Part shown: positions 22,921 through 34,420 of the stretch, one piece after another
Layout: every line of letters starts with the position of its first letter
How positions within the stretch are numbered: position 1 is the stretch's first letter
Origin: Przewalskia tangutica
Lineage: Eukaryota; Streptophyta; Magnoliopsida; Solanales; Solanaceae
Assembly (NCBI GenBank): GCA_029844215.1
Contig: CM056724.1
Location: 32,898,446 to 32,962,445 of the forward strand
DNA: 64,000 bases
Direction: 5' to 3'
Position numbers and translations under genes: made by a program
Notes under the pieces: generated by a model
Databases searched by the model: none
The model's input: the letters and a program-made list of their open reading frames with translations, nothing else
What the model was told of the DNA's origin: nothing

Positions 22921-24636
22921 CGATCATATTAGTAAACCTGTCGATAATGCGAATATGACATGTAATGAAACAAGCGAACAAAGCTCAAATGGCGAGCATA
23001 ACCCCGAGAAACAGGAAGAATGTCCACAATCAGAGTTGGGTCAAGAGCTGGAAAACTTTGAGAATAGGCCTAAACCGAATTTAGAAGAAACTAAGTTGAT
23101 AAACTTAGGCGATGAGGAAATTGTAAAAGAGACTAGGGTCAGCGTCCACCTAAGTGTCACACAGAAGAAAGAGTTGATTGAGCTCCTGAAACAATACACC
23201 GACGCATTTGCTTGGTCGTATGACGACATGTCAGGGTTGAGTACGGATATCGTCGCACACAGGTTGCCTATCGAGCCGTCTTACCTTCCTGTAAAACAAA
23301 GGCCAAGAAAGATCAAACCAGACATGAGTTTGAATGTCAAAGAGGAAGTGTCTAAGCAGTTTGATGCAAAGGTAATTCGAGTCGCAAAGTACCCTACTTG
23401 GTTAGAAAATATTGTGCCGGTAAAGAAGAAAGATGGAAAGGTCCGAGTCTGTGTTAATTATAGAGACCTCAACAGAGCTAGCCCGAAGGATGACTTTCCT
23501 CTTCCAAACATTCATATACTCATCGACAATTGTACAAAACATGAACTACAGTCATTCGTCGATCGCTTTCCGGTTATCATCGATCCTTATGGCGAGAGAG
23601 ACGCAAAAGACAACATTCACTACCCCGTGGGGGTGTATTATTATCGAGTAATGTCGTTCGGTCTCAAGAACGCGGACGCTACATACATGAGAACCATGAC
23701 TACCATCTTTCATGACATGATCCATAAGGAAATTGAAGTCTATGTGGATGATGTTATCATCAAGTCGCGAAGAGCGGAAGGCGATCTGGCAAACTTGAAG
23801 AAGTTCTTTGAGCGGCTAAGACGGTATAACCTGAAACTGAATCCTGCAAAGTGTGCATTCGGCGTCGCTGCTGGGAAGTTGTTGGGTTTTATAGTGAGTA
23901 GAAGAGGGATTGAGCTGGACCCTTCAAAAATAAAGGTCATCCAAGATTTACATCCTCCGAAAATCAGAAAAGACGTGATGAGCTTTCTTGGTCGTCTCAA
24001 CTACATCAGCAGGTTCATAGCTCAGTCCACCGTGATATGCGAGCCGGTATTCAAATTGTTGAAGAAGGATGCCGCTACCAAATGGACGACGGATTGTCAG
24101 CGGACTTTTGATAGAATCAAAGAGTACTTGTCTAATCTGCCAGTTTTAGTGCCGCCAGAACCTGGGAGGCCTTTGTTACTCTATTTGACCGTATTAGAAA
24201 ATGCTTTTGGATGCGTGTTGGGGCAACATGATGAAACAGGGAAAAAGGAGCAGGCCATTTATTACCTAAGTAAGAAGTTCACAGTGTATGAAGCTCGCTA
24301 CACTCTACTGGAATGTACTTGTTGCGCATTAGCTTGGGTTGCCCAGAAATTCAGGCATTATCTATCAGCGTACACCACTTATCTTATTTCGAGGATGGAC
24401 CCGCTTAAGTATATCCTTCAGAAGCCCATGCCCACTAGAAAGCTAGCAAATTGACAAATTATGCTGAGCGAGTTTGATATCGTATACGTCACACAGAAAG
24501 TCGTAAAAGGACATGAATTAGCTGACCATTTTGCTGAGAACCCGGTCGATGACGAATATGAGCCCCTCCGAACCTATTTCCCTGATGAAGAGGTATTGTT
24601 TGTCGGAGAAGATATCTCGGAGGATTACCCAGGTTA
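22921..24636 (+). pseudogene. Ogre reverse transcriptase and first RNase H
   Basis: The frame is open from the acceptor to 24454. RT motifs include VRVCVNYRDLNRASPKDDFP, MSFGLKNADATYMR and the catalytic EVYVDDVIIKSR (YVDD at 23741-23752). Between about 23550 and 23640 the open frame does not look like RT, while another frame does (TFTTPWG), so a pair of compensating indels has replaced about 25-30 residues that include the first catalytic region. The gypsy-type RNase H follows (AIYYLSKKFTVYEARYTLLE). TGA at 24452-24454 interrupts the connection region, and TAG at 24635-24637 ends it. The enzyme that copies RNA into DNA would be inactive. Confidence 0.88.
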
Positions 24637-24640
24637 GAGA

Positions 24641-25035
24641 ATGTTCTTCGATGGAGCGGCAAACTTTAAGGGAGTTGGCATTGGACCAGTTTTGGTTTCA
24701 GAATCAGGTCAGCATTACCCGATCTCCGCGAAGCTCAGATTTCCATGCACCAACAATATGGCAGAATATGAAGCTTGCATATTGGGACTCAGAATGGCCA
24801 TAGATATGAATATACAAGAATTACTGGTCATAGGTGATTCAGAATTACTGATCCATCAAGTACAGGGTGAATGGGCAACCAAGAATATGAAGATAATCCC
24901 CTACCTGCATTGCGTGAAGGAACTGTAGAAGAAGTTCAGTAATATAGAATTTAAGTATGTCCCAAGGATCCAGAATGAATTCGCTGATGCGTTGACAACC
25001 TTATCCTCCATGATTCAACATCCGGACAAGAATTA
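24641..25035 (+). pseudogene. Second (archaeal-type) RNase H of the Tat lineage
   Basis: The acidic residues are visible in FFDGAANFKGVGIG, NMAEYEACILGLRMA, LLVIGDSELLIHQVQGEW and, after an in-frame TAG at 24926-24928, RIQNEFADALTTL. An added aRH-type RNase H behind the gypsy RNase H is a known mark of Tat/Ogre elements and is thought to take over template RNA removal. The catalytic set appears present but the frame is broken. Confidence 0.82.
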
Positions 25036-25056
25036 CATCGATCCGATCACAGTGAT

Positions 25057-26351
25057 GTGCTGGAACAGCCTGCTTATTGCTCTCATATAGATGAAGAAAT
25101 AGACGGGAATCCTTGGTACCATGACATCAAAAGATATCTCAAGGCAAGAGAGTATCCGGAAGGCATAACCAACATTCAGAAGAAAACACTTCGAAGATTA
25201 GCAAAACATTTCTTTTTGAATGGGGAGGTTGTATACCGAAGGACTCCAGATCTGGGCTTATTGAGATGTGTCGACGCTCAAGAGGCGAGCAAGCTAGTAG
25301 AAGAGATACACGGAGGGACATGTGGACCTCATATGAATGGCTTCACTTTGGCGAAGAAGATTCTGCGAGCAGGTTATTTTTGGATGACGATGGAAACAGA
25401 TTGTATCCGTTTTGTGCAGAAATGTCATCAGTGCCAGATTCATGGGGATTTGATTCGAGTACCTCCGAACAAACTTAATCTGACAAGTTCTCCTTGGCCA
25501 TTCGCAGCCTGGGGCATGGATGTCATCGGCCCTATCGAATTCGCTGCCTCAAACGGTCACAGATTCATCCTCGTAGCAATTGATTATTTCACTAAGTGGG
25601 TAGAAGCATCATCACACAGATCAGTGACGAAGAAATTAGTAGTCGACTTTGTTCGCAATAACATCATCTGCAGATTTGGTGTTTCTGAGTCTATCATCAC
25701 AGACAACGGAGCCAACCTCAATAGTGGCCTAATGCAGGACATGTGCGAGAAGTTCAAGATTATCCACCGCAATTCCACCCCATATCGCTCATGAATGAAT
25801 GGCGCAATGGCAAGCCTAATAAGAATATCAAGAGGATCTTGCGCAAGATGATTAACAACTATAAACATTGGCATGAGCACTTACCTTTCGCACTTCTGGG
25901 TTACCGCACTACTATTAGGACCTCTACCGGTATGACACCGTACCTTTTGGTATATGGAATGTAAGTCGTACCGGCAGGCGGAAATACCATCGTTGAGAAT
26001 TATCCAAGCCGAGCCGAGCGGCCGAAGTGGATACAAGATCGGTGTGAACAACTGATGTTGATTGATGAAAAGAGGTTGAATGCAGTTTGTCATGGGCAGC
26101 TTTATCAGAACAGAATGGCTAGAGCTTTTAACAAGAAAGTAAGGCCAAGGTTATTCAGACCGGGACAATTGGTTTTGAAACGCATATTTTCGAATCAAAG
26201 CGAAGCTAAAGGAAAGTTCGCACTCAATTGGCAAGGGCCCTACATGGTTCATCGAGTGTTAAGTGGATGAGCTTTAATCTTAGCTGAGATGGATGGCGAA
26301 GTATGGCCTACAGCTATCAACGCAGATGTGGTAAAGAGATACTACGTTTAG
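25057..26351 (+). pseudogene. int: Ogre integrase, decayed
   Basis: Integrase inserts the cDNA into chromosomes. An HHCC zinc-binding region is visible (EIHGGTCGPHMNG ... CIRFVQKCHQCQIHG). The core has the first Asp in WGMDVIGPIEF (25519-25521) and the second in SIITDNGANLNSG (25702-25704). Near 25790-25815 a TGA (25792-25794), an apparent one-base loss and a GCA where the third acidic residue is expected destroy the catalytic triad. The frame then resumes with NIKRILRKMINNYKHW and HLPFALLGYRTTIRTSTGMT, meets TAA at 25962-25964, and ends with LFRPGQLVLKRIFSNQ and KGKFALNWQGPYMVHRVLSG. No chromodomain follows, as usual for Tat. TAG at 26349-26351 ends pol. Confidence 0.87.
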
Positions 26352-26469
26352 GAGCATTTGTTTCCATGTAATTCCCTTTGCATTGTAAAAAAGATATGTT
26401 CCCTCGGTGGGATATGCATAGAGCCCATATAGGGTCTCGCCGTTTCAAATTATAAAGCCCCTTTACTTG

Positions 26470-26655
26470 TAATTGGAACTACGTTCGACCTGATTCCCTT
26501 GGCGGATACGTAGGCGACCATATCGGCCTCGGTCCCACCTTTAGAAATTTTAACTTTACCAAATTTCGCTTGTAATGAACTACGTTATGACCTGATTACC
26601 TCATGGGGATACGTAGGCGGCCTAAATCGGCTTCGGTCACACCATTAGGAATCTT
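26470..26655 (+). repeat. Two copies of a 3'-region repeat with inverted ACGTAG arms (element B)
   Basis: Each copy has GAACTACGT, then a GACCTGATT(C/A)CC stretch, GGATACGTAGGCG and ATCGGC(C/T)TCGGTC. Copies start near 26474 and 26575, about 100 bp apart. Element A has three copies (49688-49975). The ACTACGT/ACGTAGG arms can pair as RNA. Confidence 0.8.
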
Positions 26656-27120
26656 CTCATTGGCTCGCGAGTAACAGAATGCGTTTGATTATTCCGAAAA
26701 GAGATATGAGCAATTTTTGCCAGAGTTAAGTCTTGCCCACGCGCCTCGCATAACGAAAACTGGGACAATTTTGGGAAACGCACCGTGAAGAGATCATAAT
26801 AAGGATTCCAAAAAAAAGTGTTCGTTTGGTCAGAATACGTGTCATATTCGGCAAATTCGACAAGACTTGTATACTTTATACGCATGTCATATAAATGTTT
26901 TATTCTAAAGATGTTTTTGGCACACTTCATGAAAATGTTTCGTTTTGAAAATACTTTTGGGACACGCTATGTCAAAATTTTTGCTACCAAACATCTCAAC
27001 GAGATCAGGCAGGGGTTACAGGTCCAAACAAATCAGGCATACGAGCAGAAAGATCAAGACCGTAGAATCAATATGAACCGACCCCCCCCCCCCCCAAACT
27101 CACAAGTTTTCTTTGAGTGC
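26656..27120 (+). other. Gene-free 3' untranslated stretch of element B
   Basis: No coding frame with family similarity. A C run (27081-27094) lies near its end. Element A has an equivalent region at about 49980-50270, where the phrase CAAAAGTTTTCTTTGAG also occurs (compare 27104). Confidence 0.6.
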
Positions 27121-27139
27121 AGATATTTTCCCATTAGTA

Positions 27140-27520
27140 GAAGCATAAACATCAGCATCAACAACATTCAACAAGCATTCGCAGCATCCAGCAAGTCCGT
27201 GCAGAGACTACATCAGCACTCACAGCATTCAGCAAGCATTCGCAGCATCCAACAAGTCCGTGCAGAGACTACATCAGCAATCGCAACATTCAGCAAACAT
27301 TCGCAGCATCCAAAGAAGTCCGCGCAGACTATATCAAGAATTGCGATTCACCAAAGATTCACAAAGATCCAGAAGTCCGCGCGAGACTACATCAAGAATC
27401 GCAGATTCACCAAGATTCACAAAGATCCAAAGAAGTCCATGCAGAGACTACATCAACACTCGCAGCATTCAACAAACATTCACGACATTCAACACGTCTA
27501 TGCAAGGACGAAATCTCAGC
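27140..27520 (+). repeat. 61-bp tandem array in the 3' region of element B
   Basis: Units contain CAAGTCCGTGCAGAGACTAC followed by an ATCAGCACTCGCAGCATTCA-like segment, with copies at about 27199, 27260 and, decayed, to 27520. The same unit occurs four times at 50750-51015 in element A. Long open frames here result from a lack of stop codons in the unit and are not genes. Confidence 0.8.
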
Positions 27521-27869
27521 ATTTATAGCATCACATCAACACAACCGCCATCACGTTTACGGGATAATATTTCTACTCATACAAATTACATTGCTTATAA
27601 ATTCATGCGTTATTATTTTTTCCTTAACAGTTATGCACTAACCTTTTGTTTAAGTCATAGCATGCAGGAGCAGGAGCACACCGTGTATTTTCTCTTACAG
27701 CGAACCGGGGTAATTTATTGGGGGGCCAACCTTCCCAACGAATGGCAGAAGCTGCCTCAAGCATCGTTCCACTCATCCCACATCACCAATAAACCTAGCG
27801 TCATCATAAGTCGATACCGGTACACCCTTAAGTTCAAGTCAGTTTATTTTTATTTTAACATCACATCGA

Positions 27870-27973
27870 CCCAGTGTCGTCATAACTCAACAACTGAGAC
27901 AAATTTTAAGTCCGCATTATCACGCTTTGGTGTTTGACCATGGTAGCCCAGTGTCGTCATAACTCGACACTGG
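27870..27973 (+). repeat. Hairpin repeat before the 3' LTR of element B
   Basis: CCAGTGTCG (27948-27956), eight-base loop, CGACACTGG (27965-27973) forms a perfect 9-bp stem. A decayed copy lies 78 bases upstream (27870-27897). Element A has five related copies at 58260-58565. Confidence 0.8.
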
Positions 27974-28094
27974 AATAATTTTGAATTTGCGTCAGCCTTA
28001 TCTTAACTGCCCAGCATTTTTAATTCTGAGGATCGAAAAAATATTGGCTATAAGTCAACGTCTTTGTCTGAAGAGTCTTACATCATCTCCATAC

Positions 28095-28107
28095 AAAGAA
28101 GGACAAG
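28095..28107 (+). promoter_or_regulatory. Polypurine tract of element B
   Basis: AAAGAAGGACAAG ends two bases before the 3' LTR. The equivalent in element A is AAAGAGAGACAAG at 58686-58698. The 60 bases upstream are also conserved between A and B. Confidence 0.65.
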
Positions 28108-28108
28108 T

Positions 28109-31100
28109 TATTGACACCCAATTTTGACCCTCTCGTCCAGTCATTAACTATAAAACTACATTAATTTTTTTCAAAATAAGTTTAACAATTTTATAATAAT
28201 AAAATGCAACAATAAAATATTAATATACGCATAAATAAGCGATTTAATAATGACACCACATTTTACGTGGAGTATTAAGTATTTTTTGAGTCTCATGTCC
28301 GCATTCGCATAAATATTATTCATAGTTTAAGCCCTAATAATTTTAATAATAATAAATACGTAAATAAATTAATAATCTAGCAATAACATCGCATCACATA
28401 GCATATTCACATTTATACGCAAGACAATTTCATAATTATTATTTGTAATTTAAACTCTCGTTAAACTAATTTTAAACTAATAATAGCATCATATTTATAA
28501 AAGCATCAAGCAACCCTTAAATATCATATTCGCATTTGGCATTTAAATAATTTAATAATAATTTAAACCCCATTTATTTACCACTAATAAAATAAATTTA
28601 AAACTAACACCTAAATTAAATAACCCAGCCCAATTTTAACACCCCTTCGCCCAGCCCAAATCATAATCAGCCCAATACCAAAGCCCACAACCCGCAGCCC
28701 ATTTCCCCTTATGTACATTCTGCCCCATCATTCCCTAAAAAAGAAAAAAAAACACTAAGAACCCTAAAAAATAAAGGGGAGAAAATGCACCAGCCGCACC
28801 TCGCACACCCATCGCCCTAGCCGAGATTCTCGCCGGAGAATCCGGCGTTCCCTTACCGAATCACTAAGAATCGACACCCAAAATTACCATAACCAGAATA
28901 TACCAAGAAATCAGTACCATAATCTTACCAAGATTAACACCAAATCGTCCTTTTTATGGTAGAAATCAGTCATGAATCAAGGGCTTGATACCATTCAAAA
29001 TCACCCAAAATCACCTCCTAAACCACGAAATTCCCCCAAAATCAGATTTTTACCATATCCAAATCACACTAATTACACCCAAATCATCTCCAAAGTTTCA
29101 TAATCAAAGATCGAATCTTGGGGATTTCTTACCATCTTTTTCAAACCCTAGCAATGACTATATAAATACAGAAGCAATTCATTAGGAATGGTCATCGACC
29201 AATATCCAGAAAAATAGAGCAATCAGTAGGTATCGAAAATCAGTCTTAATATCTTTTAGCATCAGCTAATCGCTCCACACGAACAAGAACATTCTCGAGC
29301 ACTAGTTTCGTACAGCCTTTAATTTCGACATCCATTTTAGCATCGAAGCCTCGTCCTTCTTTATCGCATAAGCCCAAATCTCCGAGCGGATCGGCGACTT
29401 GATACGCTGCCTCAGTTCGCTGCCCGGAGAAGGTAAAATTCAACTCTCTATCAATTTCATCGCATCTCTGTATTTCATTTTTTTTGTTTCACGTGTTAAA
29501 CTTGCGATCCTCTGTTTATAGTATTCTGTTCATCGACATATGTATATGATGTATCTCATCGACACATTTTGAGTTCATTTAGTGACTGTCGATATATGCT
29601 AAACTGCTTATATGTTGAGGAGACGTTATTTGTTGTTCGAGCAAAGCAAGATTAAAGTGTGCTCTGTTTAGTTGCAATTGTGTAATTGTTATGTGGTGAT
29701 ACTGTTGGTTGTGTATTGTTTCTATTTCATATGTCAGCCTATTTGCTATCTATTTTCAATAAGGATGACTTAAGGACTCTCATATCGCACTTGATGACAC
29801 CATGTCGATTGAAGTACACGATCTCTTTTGTTCGTCAACAAAACTGCCTCTTTACATACTTGTAAACATTAACCTTGAATAGCCTATTCGTACCTACAAT
29901 ATATATAGGAATCTGTGTGATCAAAGTAAAGAACATCCATGCTCCTTAATTGTCTTCCTATGTCCTGTTTCTGTATGGTTAAAATCTATCCCAAATGGAT
30001 CTTAAAAGCAAGTAACCAGGTGCCAAATGGTTAGATAATCTGGAAATATCATGATATACATGTGCCTGAAAGTTGTCTAAGATCTCGTTGAAAGCCTGCT
30101 TGTGGCTAAAAAATTACTCCAAGTCATAGGTGATTGAGGATCATCAAGGATAGATGACTTGCCTATGCCTGACAATATCGGTATTGCTCGAGATCTCAAT
30201 GTTAGTGCAAACATCTGTTGCATACTAATAGATTAATCTAATCTATATACAGTCTTAGGATATGCATGTGTCATTTTAGGTTAAGCCTAATGCGAAGTCG
30301 CATATGTTCTGATGTTGTTTGACTTGTGCCTCTGTTTTTTTTTAAGTTGGTTTCAGCCCCCCTGGAGGTTGTCCTAATCCCATGTGCATTTGTTTGATAC
30401 ATGTTGGCAAGTTTGGACCTTATATGGTGTCCATAGTAAGTCTTAAGACGTTAATTGTGATGCACCTAATCTATCCCATGCTTCTAAATTACAGTTAGGC
30501 TCATGAAAATTGCTTGTATGCTGAACTTGACTTGGTTTATGCGTCGTGACCCATGCATGCTTGCCTAAATACCATGTATAATCATACCTCACCCCCATCT
30601 GTTTAGTGTCGAGTCTAAGTTAATGTACACACAAAGCATCTGAGAACCTTGTACCATGATATGACTGCCCATCTTAGGACGCTTAAATGTTAGTTTGAGA
30701 CTGAACACCAGCATATGTATGCATAAACAAGGGTAAAGATCGTATATCTAATGTTCCTGCTAGATATAGTCTCTTCTCTGAACATCTGCAGTTGAAAAAC
30801 TGTGGACAAAGTGGCCCATTTTATATATATTGGGCTGACCTATTCCTTTATGGCTGAGAATTATATGCTCGGGCCCGCTTCTCTTAATTTTCATTTTCTG
30901 AAAATCGCATGTCTGGACTAACATCTGGATCATCTGTTTGTACCAGGACTCAATGCCTGGGTTGGACAGTATGTTGGGCTTTATATTTTGGACCTGTTAT
31001 CTCATTTTGACGTTAATAATTAAATCATAAGCATGTTTGAGTATGTGATCGTTTATTTGGTTTAACGTGTACTAATCTTTATCGTTTTCTTTTTTACATG

Positions 31101-32153
31101 AAATGCATCGGAGCGAAAATGAAGAGTCTCGTGGCGAGACTCATCACAAGCTACAACAAATGAAGATCCGCATCTATGTGCATTTCTCTATCCGCATTGG
31201 AAATTCCAACCCGCTGACGAATTACATCGCCATTCTTCGAGTCCTCTTTTGATTCTCTACCCCGCCCCATTTATTTGTTGTAATTATTTGACTAACGCTA
31301 CTCTAATTAGCAGGATACTTAGAATAGTTAAACTTTGAATCAATAACTTAGAAAGTAATTAGGTATTAGAAACTGGGTCTCCCCCTAGTTACTCATCTTG
31401 GGCTTCTTTAAATAGAGAAAGTGGTGGCTAGATTCGCGTTCCCCTTCCAGACTCATGCACATCTAGCTTTCGCCTAATAATTAAAATGACATATCTAATC
31501 ATGAAATTAATGCATAACGAGGAAATTAATTTTCTCATAAATTGACATTATAATTCATTTCATAATAAAATTATCTTCTTATTATCAATGGTAAAAAAAT
31601 AGTATCATTTATATTATACCTTGCATATGTTAATCAAAATTGATGAAATGCATATCTTTAGTAAATACATCAATTTTGCATCCTTTTTATAAATACACAC
31701 TTTAAACTGCACGTATATTTTTGTAGCATTAGTCTTATAAATCTTTGATCAAAAAATGCATTCTTTTATAAAGTTCTTGCAGCATCCCTTTAAACACGTA
31801 TTTTCTCTAGCATAATGATCAACCTAGGTTTGGCAGGACAACCGCAAGTTAGAGGATCTTAGAGGATGATTAATTCCTTCCCTCTAGATTAATAAAGAAC
31901 CCTTACCCAGAAGCTCATACTAGTTTTGCAGACCATTAAGATGAAGTTAATGTCGATTTTAACCTAGTTGACATTTAGGTGTCCTAATTCACCCAAACTA
32001 ATTAGGTGGCGACTCCGCGAACCCTTAGCATTTTTAGCACCTCTTTTAGCACTTTTAGCATTTAGCACCCTTTAGCATTTCATTTTATTTTATTTTCTAA
32101 CATTTTATTAAGCAGGAGTTAGAATAATGTCGCGGTCAAAAAAGGACGTGACA
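28109..32153 (+). repeat. Element B 3' LTR (4.0 kb, full length)
   Basis: It starts TATTGACACCC (5' copy TGTTGACACCC) and ends GGACGTGACA. TATA box at 29161-29168, conserved donor block at 29391-29440 (GT at 29433-29434), and a primer-site-like TGGCGACTCCGCG at 32007-32019. The segment 30408-32021 is missing from the 5' copy. No gene is present. Confidence 0.9.
32007..32019 (+). promoter_or_regulatory. Primer-site-like sequence inside the 3' LTR
   Basis: TGGCGACTCCGCG matches the first 12-13 bases of the true primer site (17047-17064) but lies about 135 bases inside the LTR end. The same occurs at 35757-35769, 61880-61892 and, shorter, minus 51703-51712. It cannot serve as the present primer site because it lies in the LTR. 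Confidence 0.7.
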
Positions 32154-32410
32154 GTTGGTTGATGAATACGGGCCTTAGAAAATGTGGAAAAGTACGTAGA
32201 AACAAAGGAAGTGCTGCCCGATTTTTCGTAGAATTAGAGGGCAATTATTTGGTATAAGTCTTACAATAGTAAGTATGATATTGATAGAAGTACTATGGCC
32301 ATTTTAGGTTGAAGTACTATGTGTAGCAGAGTCTACTTGGCTTAAGGAATAGCCGATGAAGTTGAAGTACTTTGGAGCATTTTGCTACTTGTCGTATTGG
32401 TTAGTCGTCA

Positions 32411-32420
32411 CGAGGTATGT
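32411..32420 (+). promoter_or_regulatory. Conserved 5' splice-site consensus in Tekay-type LTR F
   Basis: CGAG/GTATGT, within a block GGAGCATTTTGCTACTTGTCG...CGTCACGAGGTATGTG that is conserved in the LTRs of E, G and the element at 1893. Function inferred. Confidence 0.4.
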
Positions 32421-34069
32421 GAACTTCTTCTTTCTATAGACATGAGTATTTTTATGGTATACTTGTCTTGTTATTAGGAGTATACATGACTTGATATTTG
32501 AAGTATACTTGCCCTGTTGTTAGGAGTATACTTGTCTTGATATTTGAAGTATACTTGCCTTGTTGTTAGGAGTATACATGACTTGTTGTTTGAAGTATAC
32601 TTGTCTTGTTGTTAGGAGTATACATGATTGGATATTTGAGGTATACTTGTCTTGTTGTTAGGAGTATACATGACTTGTTCTTGAGTATACTTTCCTTGTC
32701 ATAGGAAGTATTCATTATATTGATTTTATGCTAAAGGCATGTCTAGAATATTCCTAAGTTCTTACCAAGTCTTATGGGGGATGTTGGTAAGAGTCGTTAA
32801 GAAGTATTGGAGTCGAGTGACCTTGCTAATTTACTACACTAATGAGAATAGGTATCGAACAAGCCATTGCAGCGTTAATGAAAATGTATCGACAATCAAG
32901 TATATTGTAATAAGTAGAATTCTCCATCTGCATAGAAACTAAGATAAGACAAAATTGTATTACATTTTCTAGATCATGGCTGACTTAACAAGATCGTTAT
33001 AAACGAGTATAACCTATTCACGGCTCATAAAAGTATTAATTTTGTAAGTACATGAGACTTGGTTTTGAAAAGTATATGTTACTTGATTAATTTAAAGAGA
33101 ATAAATGATTTGATTGGAAAGAGTAAGTGACTTGATTTAAAGGCATAAGTTACTTGGTTTTAAAAGTATAAGTTAATTGAGTTTAAAAGAGTAAGTAACT
33201 TGGTTTTAATAGTGAAAGTACTTTTGGGTCCAACGCCCTAATATTTCATGAAAGGATTATTTTATAAAGAATAGATGTACAAAGTACTTGGGTTCAATTC
33301 CCTTACATGACATGATAATGCCTTGGTTGTATTAAAAGGAAAGACGTGGTAGTACTTTAGTTTTCTAAAATGAAGGTGGTTATAACGACTTTATGGAAAG
33401 TTGTTATAACAAGTTTTATGGAAAGTCAAGGGATGGTTTAAAATGTTTTAAGGAAATCGTGTGAAAATTTCCATGATTAAGTCCTCAATATAATACATGA
33501 TATGTGGCACTTTGATGTTCAAAGATGTTTTAAAGTAGCACGTGAGGTCTAGTACCTTGATTTGCCAAAATCATATCTTAGAAAGATACTTGGAATGATA
33601 AGTGTCTCGATCTCCTAAATGATGGTTTCAAAATGATACATGTATTGGATCATACTTCCTAACGATACATGTAGTACTTGGGTTTTCCTAAAATAAAAAT
33701 TTAGTTTATAAAGTGAATGTACGTCTCACGTACATTGTCGAAATGGACTTTAATCCTTAGTGATGCAAGGTGTGTTAGTGCCTTGATAGTACTTTGGCTT
33801 GCTTAAATGATAGCCATTCTATCTTGTGCCTTGATAGTACTTTGGCTTGCTTAAATGGTAAGTGTCTTGAATTGTTGAAAATGAAGGCATGATATTGTCT
33901 TGATTTGTTTAAAAAGGAAGGCATGGAAATTGTCTTGGTTTGTTAAAAAGGAAAGGCATGGTATTGTCTTGGTTTGCTAAAATGATGGTTTATTCATTTT
34001 ATGATGATGAGAGTCAAGGATTATCTTAACTTGTATATGTTGTTCATGATAGTCATTGGTGATATTGTT

Positions 34070-34420
34070 ATGAGTATAAATACGGGGTAAACCCCCAAGA
34101 CGTTATACACTTCTTGAGTATAAATGTGGGGTAAACCCCCAAGACGTTATACACCTTCTGAGTATAATTGCGGGGTAAACCCCCAAGACATTATACATTT
34201 CCATGGATTTGCTACCCATGATGCGAGTATATCGGATATACACATTGCGGGCCCACAGGGTCCATGCGGGTGAAATAGTCCTATGCGGGTGAAATAGTCC
34301 TATGCGAGGAATACCTCATGCGGGTCCACGTGACCTATGCGGGTGAAACAGTCCTATGCGAAGAAATTGCCTCATACGGGTCCACGTGACTTATGCGGGT
34401 GAAATAGACCCATGGATAGA
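34070..34420 (+). repeat. Two minisatellites in solo LTR F
   Basis: Three copies of a unit containing GCGGGGTAAACCCCCAAGAC and GTTATACAC lie at 34075-34195. Then units with CATGCGGGTCCACGTGACC and TATGCGGGTGAAATAGTCC at 34255-34415. Both match the arrays at 2680-3065 in reverse complement. Confidence 0.8.

Larger units (their letters stand above)
14618..32153 (+). mobile_element. Element B: complete-length but decayed Ogre (Ty3-gypsy, Tat lineage)
   Basis: The 5' LTR (14618-17042) is followed by a tRNA-Arg-like primer site, ORF1, gag, protease with G-patch, an intron, RT-RNase H, a second RNase H, integrase, a repeat-rich 3' region, a purine tract and the 3' LTR (28109-32153). An extra ORF before gag, an intron before RT, multi-kb LTRs and two RNase H domains define Ogre/Tat elements. 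The flanks GTTGC (14613-14617) and GTTGG (32154-32158) match at four of five positions, a probable mutated duplication. Several nonsense codons and frameshifts affect all frames, so it is not autonomous. It lies in solo LTR F and is the innermost insertion. Confidence 0.92.
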
